DNA of 51,589 bases from Fimbriiglobus sp. (GTDB lineage Bacteria; Planctomycetota; Planctomycetia; Gemmatales; Gemmataceae). Below are positions 28,380-35,329 of this stretch, piece by piece. The translations under genes were made by a program, and so were the position numbers. The notes under the pieces are model-generated. The model did not search any database, had not been told where the DNA came from, and saw nothing but the letters and a program-made list of their open reading frames with translations. The number at the start of each line of letters is the position of its first letter. Within the stretch, counting starts at the first letter, position 1. The stretch spans positions 1 to 51,589 of the forward strand of contig JALHQU010000029.1 in the NCBI GenBank assembly GCA_022841795.1. Direction: 5' to 3'.

Positions 28380-28910
28380 TCACCCCGCCGGCCGGCCGAT
28401 CACCGCCAGCGGCAGGTCGGGGACGAACGCCGCACTCACCCGGCGGACGGGCGACCCGCCCGCGTCCCACAGGCCGCCGCCCGGCACCTCCTGGCGGAAG
28501 TACGTCTCCCGCTCCAGCACGTACTCGACCACCAGGTGGAGCAGGTACACGCCCACCGGCCGGCCGGCCTGGGCCGGGTCGCCGGGCGGGTGGTAGGCGT
28601 CCCACTCCGGCACCGGCACCGGCAGCCGCACCTCGCCGGCGTAGGTCTGCCCGGCGGGGATGAGGACGGCCAGCGGCTGCACCCGCACCGGCACCTGCAC
28701 GCCCTCCGGCGGGTCGCAGGTGCCGAGCAGCAGGGTCAACTCGGTGTCATCTTTCGACAGCCGGGCGTAGGCCGCGCCGGGGTACTGCGCCATCCGCCGG
28801 GCCGTCCGCGGGACGGTGTACGCGAACGCCGCCACAGAATGCCGGTTGGTCAGCCGGTACTTCACCGACAGTTCGGTGTCGCCGACCGTCCAGTCGCAGT
28901 CGAGGGTCAT
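28380..28910 (-). CDS. Putative immunity or accessory protein of the PAAR effector
   Basis: A 176-aa cytoplasmic-looking protein, predicted beta-rich throughout (for example DTELSVKYRLTNRH, VPVRVQPLAVLIPAGQTYAG, VGVYLLHLVVEYVLE). It begins 14 nt after the stop of the PAAR-metallopeptidase gene. It is the last gene of the VgrG cassette, the usual position of an immunity gene. The frame is open much further upstream, but that part is antisense or out-of-frame overlap with the PAAR gene; ATG 28910 is the first start after it. I do not recognise the family. The immunity role is inferred only from position and size. Confidence 0.6.
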   Translation of the reverse strand: MTLDCDWTVGDTELSVKYRLTNRHSVAAFAYTVPRTARRMAQYPGAAYARLSKDDTELTLLLGTCDPPEGVQVPVRVQPLAVLIPAGQTYAGEVRLPVPVPEWDAYHPPGDPAQAGRPVGVYLLHLVVEYVLERETYFRQEVPGGGLWDAGGSPVRRVSAAFVPDLPLAVIGRPAG

Positions 28911-28924
28911 CACGGCCGGTCTCC

Positions 28925-30868
28925 TCAGGTGAAGTCGGGCGGGCTGGCGTCGGGGATGGTGTCGGGTCCGCTGAACGACGGCGGGCCGGCGGCGGGCGGG
29001 GGGGCCGGGAACGGTTGGGTGTGGCCCGGCCCCTTCGGCCCCGGCGGCAGGGGCAGGGGTTGAGTGTGCCCCTTTCCCGGCGTGGCCAGTGGCACCGGCG
29101 GCGGGTTCCAGTTCGGGTTCCCCTGCGGCTGCCCGCTCACATACTGGCCGGGGTAGTGGTTGTGCCCGGTGCGGGGGTCCAGCCCGAACTCGTGCCCGTA
29201 CGGGTTGTCCACCCCGTGAATGTTCTGGAACTCCTCCATGTTCGACCACTGCTTCGGGTCCACCCCCGGCGGGAGCGGGTCGGCCTTGGCGTTCGCCCCG
29301 AGGGCGTTGTTCCGGGCGTGCCCCATCTCGTGCGTCAGCACCCGGTCGGACGGCATCTGGTCGGTGTAGATGTACTCCGGGTCGAGCCGCACCCGCGTGG
29401 TGGTCCCCTGGCCCGGCTGCTGGTGCAGGGTGGTCGGCCACGGCTCGACGCTGGCGTGCGGGCCGTACCCCTTGTCGATCGTGGACACGTGGACGCCTTC
29501 GAGCGGCTCGATGATCACCTTGTGCGGCGACTTGGCGATGTCGTCCAGCACCTGCCGGCCGGTCTCGGAGCTGGCCATCACCCGCAGGTCCCGCTCCGCC
29601 CAGTCGCGGAACGCCTTGTCCCCCCCCGGCCGGGTGCCGGTCACGTCCAGGATCTCGATCTTCCCGCTGTCCAGCAGTTCGCTCACCGTCCGCCGCGCCT
29701 TGATGTAGTCCTTGAACAGGTCCGCCGTTCCCTGCCCCGTCTTCCGCATCCGCCGCATGTCGCCGAGGTGCCGGATGTCGCCGAGCACCTGCTTCCCCTT
29801 CTTGCCGGCGGCGGCCGCCGCCTTCGCCACCCGGCTGAACCCCGGCACCTTCGTCACCGCCTTGCCCAGCCCCTTGAACCCGACGGCCATCGCCATGGCG
29901 GTGAGCGACGGCATGGGGATGCCGCCGATGATGACGTTCGCACTCGCCCCCACCGGGATGCCGATGGGCGGGCCGATGGGCAGGTCGTTCCCCTTCACGA
30001 TCGACTTCGGGTTGGAGAAGATGCAGTGCTTGGTGATGTCCGTCGGGGCGCGGGCGGCGCGGGCGCCCTCCAGCCACACCGACGACGAGCCGAGGAAGAT
30101 CTCGAACAGCGGGAAGTACCCGCCGCACCACACGCCCAGGCCCATGTCCCCGCACCGGGCGGCCGGCATCCCGTTGATGAGCACCGTCGCCGCCCCGGAC
30201 ACATACGGGATGGGGATGACCGGGCCGGTGCTCGGGATGGGGCCGGGGCCGGGGATGTTCGGCGGGTGGCCGTGCGCGTGCGGCAGGCCGACGTCCACGT
30301 CCATCACCCGCATGGCCGGCAGGGCCGGCGACGGGATGGCCGACACCAGCACGCTGAGCAACTGCTCCACCCCGGTGATGACGCCGGTGAGCGCGCCGAA
30401 ATGCCCCATCACCCCCTGCGGGGCCTGCCCGTCGCCGGCGTGGAACAGCGTCTTCAACTGGTCCCACACCTCGTCCAACTGCTGCTTCGACCCCTCGCCG
30501 ACGCTCGCCCCGTGCCACTTCTTGTCCATCCCGGCCCACAGCCCCTGGGCGGTGCCCACCGCCTGGTACGCGGCCACGGCCAGGCCGAGCGCGCCGCCGC
30601 CGCCGGCCGCCTTGCTGGCCGTGCTGACGGCCGGGCCGAGCAGGTTGCTGCCGAGGAACGCCACGACCGGGCTGGCCGCCACCGCCGTCCCCGCCATTCC
30701 CCCGCCCGCCCCGGCCGGCGTCTTCATCCCGTCCCAGGTGCGGGCCCACACGTCGGTGGCGGCGTGCGGCCCCGGACCGGCGGAGTTCTCGGCGTTCGCC
30801 GTTTGCGCCCCCCGGGCGAGCTTCTCGGTCGCCTTGCTGACGGCGGCGGTCGTGGCTGGTGACGGCAT
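28925..30868 (-). CDS. PAAR-like protein with M91-like zinc metallopeptidase C-terminus (candidate T6SS effector)
   Basis: A 647-aa protein. The N-terminal 180 residues are Gly/Ala-rich with hydrophobic helices. A PAAR-like spike region follows (about 185-340), with INGMPAARCGDMG, LGSSSVWLEGARAARAPTD and a second VIIGGIPMPS turn. A helical linker leads to a C-terminal domain with H513-E-M-G-H517 and, about 30 residues on, NMEEFQNIHGVDNPYGHEFG. That arrangement resembles family M91 (NleD-type) effectors, where a downstream Glu is the third zinc ligand. The tail (about 580-647) is Pro-rich. PAAR proteins cap VgrG and carry toxins into target cells. The start overlaps the TPR gene stop as TGATG. 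A putative immunity gene follows. Confidence 0.78.
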   Translation of the reverse strand: MPSPATTAAVSKATEKLARGAQTANAENSAGPGPHAATDVWARTWDGMKTPAGAGGGMAGTAVAASPVVAFLGSNLLGPAVSTASKAAGGGGALGLAVAAYQAVGTAQGLWAGMDKKWHGASVGEGSKQQLDEVWDQLKTLFHAGDGQAPQGVMGHFGALTGVITGVEQLLSVLVSAIPSPALPAMRVMDVDVGLPHAHGHPPNIPGPGPIPSTGPVIPIPYVSGAATVLINGMPAARCGDMGLGVWCGGYFPLFEIFLGSSSVWLEGARAARAPTDITKHCIFSNPKSIVKGNDLPIGPPIGIPVGASANVIIGGIPMPSLTAMAMAVGFKGLGKAVTKVPGFSRVAKAAAAAGKKGKQVLGDIRHLGDMRRMRKTGQGTADLFKDYIKARRTVSELLDSGKIEILDVTGTRPGGDKAFRDWAERDLRVMASSETGRQVLDDIAKSPHKVIIEPLEGVHVSTIDKGYGPHASVEPWPTTLHQQPGQGTTTRVRLDPEYIYTDQMPSDRVLTHEMGHARNNALGANAKADPLPPGVDPKQWSNMEEFQNIHGVDNPYGHEFGLDPRTGHNHYPGQYVSGQPQGNPNWNPPPVPLATPGKGHTQPLPLPPGPKGPGHTQPFPAPPPAAGPPSFSGPDTIPDASPPDFT

Positions 30869-32094
30869 CACGCCCCCCCCCGGCTGAACAGCCCGACACG
30901 CCCACCCCGCCGGGCCTCCTTCGCCAGCGCGTCCAGCTTGTGCTGAACGTCCTGCCGGCCGGCCTGCCGCACGTCGGCGAACTCGGCCGCGGTGATGCCG
31001 GCGTACACCGCCAGCGCCTCGCCCCAGCACCGCTCGGCCTCGGCCCACGCCTTCGCCCGCCGGTGGCAGTCGGCCTCGGCGTCGAGGGCGAACGCCAGCA
31101 GCGGCACCAGCCCGACAACTCGGCACGCGTCTCGGGCCACGCGGAAACACTCGGCCGCGCCTTCCGGCTGGTCCTGCCGCGAGAGGGCCACGCCGAGCTG
31201 GGTGAGCACCAGCCCGGCGAGTGACGTCTGGTCGTTGGCCAGCGCCACCTCCAGCGCCGCGGCGTACTCGGCCTCGGCCGCCGCGAAGTCCTGCTCGGCC
31301 AGCCGCACGTTGCCGAGGCAGTACCGGGCCTGGGCCGTCTCGTTCGGCACGCCGTCCAGGGCGGTCAGTTCCACCTGCTGCGAGTAGCACTCGGCGGCCA
31401 GGGCGTAGTCGGAGCGGGCGAGGGCGAACCCGCCGAGCATGCCGGTGTACTGCCGGCGGGCGGTGGCCGAGAGCGACCCGTCCGACCGCACCGCCTCCCG
31501 CAGCTGCCGCTCGAACTCGTCCGCGGGCAGGTGGAACGTCTGCACGCCGATGCGGTCGGTGAGCGCTTCGATGCCGGCCGTTTCCGGCATCAGCCGGTCG
31601 TCGAGCACCAGCACCTTCGCCCACGCCGACCACAGGTGTTTCGCCAGCCACGCCAGCGACGCGCGGAACCCGGCAGCGTCGGCGACGCCGTCCGGGTCGA
31701 GCACCAGCACCACCGAACCGGCGTCGTCCGGCAGCGCCTCGGCCAGCGACGACAGGTACAGCGTCACGCGGTTCTCGGGCAGGTCGCCGGTCAGGTCGGC
31801 CCGGCGGAACGGCACGTGGACGCCGGCCTCGCGCAGCTCGTCGGCCGCCGTCGCCACCGCCCCTTCCAGGTCGTCCAGGATGCCGAGGAAGAACTCGTCC
31901 CGCGTGTCGTACCGTGTGCCCGAGCCGATGAGCATGTGCGGCACCGTCGGGTCGGCGTCCAGCCCGCGGAGCATCTTGAGCAGCACCGGCTTCAGGTCCG
32001 CATCCACCCGCACCACCCGGCCGGGCTGCGCCGGGTCGGCCATGAACTCGCGGAGCTGGGCGAGCTGGCCCTCGAAGAATTCCGTCACCGGCAT
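30868..32094 (-). CDS. TPR protein, probable VgrG/PAAR adaptor
   Basis: A 408-aa protein. The N-terminal half (about 1-195) has an ATPase-like look (MLIGSGTRYDTRDEFFLG, VVLVLDPDG, VLVLDDRLM) but no clear P-loop. The C-terminal half (about 205-390) is a run of tetratricopeptide repeats such as ARSDYALAAECYSQQVEL, EQDFAAAEAEYAAALEVAL and RAKAWAEAERCWGEALAVY. It lies between vgrG (17 nt upstream) and the PAAR gene (1-nt overlap). By analogy with T6SS loading adaptors encoded at that place, it probably helps mount the effector on VgrG. This is inference; it is not one of the named adaptor families I can recognise. Confidence 0.75.
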   Translation of the reverse strand: MPVTEFFEGQLAQLREFMADPAQPGRVVRVDADLKPVLLKMLRGLDADPTVPHMLIGSGTRYDTRDEFFLGILDDLEGAVATAADELREAGVHVPFRRADLTGDLPENRVTLYLSSLAEALPDDAGSVVLVLDPDGVADAAGFRASLAWLAKHLWSAWAKVLVLDDRLMPETAGIEALTDRIGVQTFHLPADEFERQLREAVRSDGSLSATARRQYTGMLGGFALARSDYALAAECYSQQVELTALDGVPNETAQARYCLGNVRLAEQDFAAAEAEYAAALEVALANDQTSLAGLVLTQLGVALSRQDQPEGAAECFRVARDACRVVGLVPLLAFALDAEADCHRRAKAWAEAERCWGEALAVYAGITAAEFADVRQAGRQDVQHKLDALAKEARRGGRVGLFSRGGA

Positions 32095-32111
32095 GGGAAA
32101 TCCCCCCCGCG

Positions 32112-34346
32112 TCAGTTAATCTTCACCAGAGACCCCTTGATGGTGTGCGTGCCGTCGGCCTTGGACGTGATCGCCTTGCCGGACACCGCCACCTGCCCGC
32201 CGTCGCACTTCACCGCCTGCCCGCCGCCGCCGCCGGACATGACCGCTTGCGCTTTGCCGGCCACGTTCACCTCGGCCGCGTTCACGTCCACCGTGTTGTC
32301 CCCGTGGACGGTCACGGCCGGGGACGTGACCAGGGCGTCGGCCGTCCCCTCGAACTTCACGTGCGGGGCCTTACCGCTGAGCGTGTCCGTCGCCTCGAAG
32401 TGGATGAACTGCGAGTTCAGCACGATGCTGCTGGGCAGGATGGTGAGGGTGCTGCCGCCCACCGTCAGCCGGATTTCGGACGGCGAGGTGAGGTGGATGT
32501 GCGACGCCTTCGAGCTGATGTCGATGGCGTTCGTCACCGTCGTCGTCTGCGTGTCGTCGTAGGTCTCCGTCACCGGCCCCTTCACGAACGTGTCCGACTT
32601 GCCGGCCGCCACGGTGAACGAGAAGTCGCCCTTGGTGATCGTCTTCTTCACGTCCCCGAAAGTGGTGGTGGTGGACGTGCCGCTCTTCCGCGGGTTGGCC
32701 TTCGGGTTGGTGCCGATGACGCCGGTGTGGTTGTTCTCGGCCGTCGTGGTCATGTCCCTCTGGGCATGGATGGCGATCACCTCCTCGCCCGTCTTGTCCT
32801 CAAACTTGATCTCGTTGAACGTGCCGGTGTCCCCGCCGGGGCTGCTGTGCGTGCGGATGCCGCTCTGCGTCTTGTTCGCCGGCAGCGGGAACACCGGCAT
32901 GTTGTCGGCGTTGTACACGCTGCCGATGACCAGCGGCTGGTCCGGGTCGCCGTTCTCGAACGCCACCACCACCTCGTCCCCCACCCGCGGCACGAACTGC
33001 GTGCCCCACCGCTTGCCCGCCCACGCCTGGGCCACCCGCACCCAGCAGGACGTGTCCAGCCCCCGCTGCCCGTCCGGGTCCCAGCGGAACCACACCTTCA
33101 CCCGCCCGTACTTGTCCGGGTCGATCTCCGCGTTCTCCGACCCCACTACCACCCCGGTTTGCGTGCCGTGGATGGCCGGCCGCGGCGTCATCCGCTGCGG
33201 GCGGAACGGCAGGTCGAGCGGCTGGCACTCGAAGCTGTTCGAGTAGGTGAACGGGACGCCGTCGCTGTCCGCCGCCGGGCAGGTGGCGGCGTGCCGCACC
33301 GCCACCGCCACGTACTCGCCGTCGGCGTCGAAGTGCCCGCTCAGGGTGAACTTGTGCCCGGCCGTCAGCCGGGCGGAGGTGCTCGCCGCGTCGATCCGCA
33401 CCGCCCCGGCCTGCTCCTGGTCCAGCCGCACGCGGGCGATGCGGGTGTTGTCTTTGAACAACGGGTCGAGGTCGGCCGGCTGGTCCGCCCCGCCGGGGGC
33501 GACGCCGTCCCGCCAGTGGGCACCGCCCCACGGGTGGTCGGTGGCCGTCGCTTTGTCCATGCCGCCGAGCCGCGGGTCGTGGGTCTCCGCCCCCGCCGCC
33601 ACCGGCTCCTCCGCCCGCTGGGTCGCCCACAGGTTGTTGGCCGGCAGCTCGAACCAGTGGTCGGTGAACTCCACCCCGCCGGTCCGCAACTCCTGCTGTT
33701 TCTCCCACAGCGTCACCTGGCCGTCGGTCAAGCGGGTGTTGTCTTGGAACGACAGCGGCTCGCCCGGCGTCGGCCGGTGCCCGTGCGGGTGATCAGACAG
33801 GACGAGCTGGTGCCCGTCGGCGGTGTGCGTGAAGTAGTAGTAGATGCCCTCCTCCTCCAGCAGCCGGCTGAGGAAGGCGAAGTCCGACTCGCGGTACTGG
33901 GCGCACGCCTTCCGCGGGTGGTATTCGGCCCGCAGGTCGAGGTCCGGGGCGTACAGCCCGCCGATCACCTCGCGGGCGATCTCCGGGACCGTCTTCCCCT
34001 GAAAGATGCGGCTGCGGGACACGCGGGTGAGCCGCCACAGGGCGGGCACCAGCTCGGCCTGGTAGTGGGCGTACCGGGCGTCGCGGCGGGTGTGCCGGAG
34101 CCGCCGCACCACCCCGTGCAGGTGGCGGGTGCCGGCCGCGTCCCGGTCGAGGGCCACCGCCGCCGGTTTGCCCAGCACGTCCGCGAACCGCAGCGGCGCG
34201 TCCACCGGCGTGATCAGCGACAGGGTGTAAGCGAACAACCCGGACAGGCTCTCCGACCCGTTCAACCCGACGAGCAGAACGGCGTCGGGCGGAACGTCCC
34301 CGAGGGCCACACGGAGCGGTCGGGCGTCTTGTGAAAGCTGCAACAC
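32112..34346 (-). CDS. vgrG: VgrG/TssI-type spike protein
   Basis: A 744-aa VgrG. The gp27-like base (about 20-380) includes LSGLFAYTLSL, the Rhs/VgrG motif ESDFAFLSRLLEEEGIYYYF (about residue 155) and GFELPANN-type turns. The gp5 OB-like region has KYGRVKVWFRWDPDG, WVRVAQAWAGKRWG, VPRVGDEVVVAFENGDPDQP and VIGSVYNADN. The C-terminal beta-helix needle (about 560-744) carries repeated T/V-rich strands and ends in KGSLVKIN. It forms the tip that pierces target cells and carries PAAR and effector. The start is GTG 34346, with AGGGG 7 nt upstream; a GTG at 34370 is less likely. No sheath or baseplate gene is in this window. Confidence 0.93.
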   Translation of the reverse strand: MLQLSQDARPLRVALGDVPPDAVLLVGLNGSESLSGLFAYTLSLITPVDAPLRFADVLGKPAAVALDRDAAGTRHLHGVVRRLRHTRRDARYAHYQAELVPALWRLTRVSRSRIFQGKTVPEIAREVIGGLYAPDLDLRAEYHPRKACAQYRESDFAFLSRLLEEEGIYYYFTHTADGHQLVLSDHPHGHRPTPGEPLSFQDNTRLTDGQVTLWEKQQELRTGGVEFTDHWFELPANNLWATQRAEEPVAAGAETHDPRLGGMDKATATDHPWGGAHWRDGVAPGGADQPADLDPLFKDNTRIARVRLDQEQAGAVRIDAASTSARLTAGHKFTLSGHFDADGEYVAVAVRHAATCPAADSDGVPFTYSNSFECQPLDLPFRPQRMTPRPAIHGTQTGVVVGSENAEIDPDKYGRVKVWFRWDPDGQRGLDTSCWVRVAQAWAGKRWGTQFVPRVGDEVVVAFENGDPDQPLVIGSVYNADNMPVFPLPANKTQSGIRTHSSPGGDTGTFNEIKFEDKTGEEVIAIHAQRDMTTTAENNHTGVIGTNPKANPRKSGTSTTTTFGDVKKTITKGDFSFTVAAGKSDTFVKGPVTETYDDTQTTTVTNAIDISSKASHIHLTSPSEIRLTVGGSTLTILPSSIVLNSQFIHFEATDTLSGKAPHVKFEGTADALVTSPAVTVHGDNTVDVNAAEVNVAGKAQAVMSGGGGGQAVKCDGGQVAVSGKAITSKADGTHTIKGSLVKIN

Positions 34347-34380
34347 GATCGTTCCCCTGTGGGCGGCCACCCCGCCCGTG

Positions 34381-34415
34381 AGAGGACATCCGCGTCGGCC
34401 GTCGGATGTGCCAAC
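34381..34415 (-). promoter_or_regulatory. Bipartite dyad upstream of vgrG
   Basis: Read on the minus strand: GTTGGCACATCCG, 10 nt, CGGATGTCCTC. ACATCCG and CGGATGT form a perfect 7-bp dyad. It lies 35-69 nt before the vgrG start. The same arrangement occurs before the RTX gene (40428-40461), so it is a candidate operator or promoter element. Confidence 0.45.
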
Positions 34416-34643
34416 TGCCCAGCCCCGATCCGGTGTCGGAAAATCGGCCGGCGGTTTCAGGTCGGTTCAATTCGCCTGGAATGCCGCCCGAAGAACCGCG
34501 TGTAAGACAGATCCCGCCCCCCCGGTATTGCCACCGTTCGCCCCCGCCCGCCGGCCGCACTTCCGGCCAGTCGTGCCGTTTTCGCCCGCCGCCCGCATTG
34601 TCCCCCGTGGGACGCCGCCCGCCCCACCCGACCGAGGGTTGTG

Positions 34644-35231
34644 ATGACTGCGACGGACTCGTTTGAGGCGGTGATGGACCTGTTCGAGTCGAACACCGAC
34701 GCCGCCGCCCGTGAAGTGTTCGTGAAGTACGCCGGCCGGCTGGTCGCCCTCACCCGCCGCCAGTTCGGCCAGCGGCTGGCCCACCGGGTGGACCCCGAAG
34801 AGGTGGTGCAGTCGGCGTTCAAGAGCTTCTTCGTCCGCCAGCGGGACGGCGGGTACGAACTGCACGGCTGGCCGGGGGTGTGGGGGCTGCTCACCGTTAT
34901 CACCCTGCGGAAGTGCGCCGACCGGGTGGCGTACCTGCAGGCCGGCCGGCGGGACGTCCGCCGCGAGGTGTACGACCCGGCCGCCGCCGACGGGTCGTGG
35001 GCCGGCGGGCTGAACCGCGACCCGTCGCCGGACGAGGCGGCGGCGCTGGCCGAGACGGTGGAGCGGCTGTTCCGGGCGGTGGACGCCGACGACCGGCCGG
35101 TGTTGGAACTGAGCCTGCAAGGGCACTCGGCGGCGGAGATCAGCCTACAGCTGGGGCGGGCGCTGCGGAGCGTCCACCGCATCCGCGAGCGGGTGCAAAA
35201 GCACCTCCGCCGCCTCCAGGCGGAGGGGTGA
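34644..35231 (+). CDS. ECF-type RNA polymerase sigma factor
   Basis: A 195-aa sigma-70-family protein of the planctomycete ECF type. Region 2 includes LVALTRRQFGQRLAHRVDPEEVVQSAFKSFF with a DPEEVVQ signature in sigma 2.2; the linker is acidic and Pro-rich. Region 4 has VLELSLQGHSAAEISLQLGRALRSVHRIRERVQ, a normal helix-turn-helix. ATG 34644 is preferred; a GTG sits directly before it. It faces vgrG divergently, with a 270-nt gap holding the dyad at 34381-34415. A Ser/Thr kinase gene follows after two hairpins. Sigma/kinase pairs are common in planctomycetes, where the kinase is thought to act in place of an anti-sigma factor. Confidence 0.9.
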   Translation: MTATDSFEAVMDLFESNTDAAAREVFVKYAGRLVALTRRQFGQRLAHRVDPEEVVQSAFKSFFVRQRDGGYELHGWPGVWGLLTVITLRKCADRVAYLQAGRRDVRREVYDPAAADGSWAGGLNRDPSPDEAAALAETVERLFRAVDADDRPVLELSLQGHSAAEISLQLGRALRSVHRIRERVQKHLRRLQAEG

Positions 35232-35240
35232 TGCCGGATT

Positions 35241-35304
35241 ACAGTCCGTCTGTAGCCGGCCTCTGTGAGGCCGGGCCGGGGTCACAGACCCCGGCTACAG
35301 TCCG
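35241..35304. repeat. Inverted pair of homologous hairpins flanked by 8-bp direct repeats
   Basis: CTGTAGCCGG-CCTCTGTGAGG-CCGG (about 35250-35274) and its inverted relative with loop TCTGTGA (about 35276-35300) sit head to head. ACAGTCCG occurs on both flanks (35241-35248 and 35297-35304), like a target-site duplication. It lies between the sigma factor and kinase genes. Confidence 0.6.
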
Positions 35305-35329
35305 CCATCAACCCGATTTGGTGTGAGCC

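Noticed and set aside
34403..34415. TGGCAC within the shared motif as a sigma-54 -24 element
   Set aside because: No TTGC(A/T) -12 element occurs at the needed 5-nt spacing in either copy.
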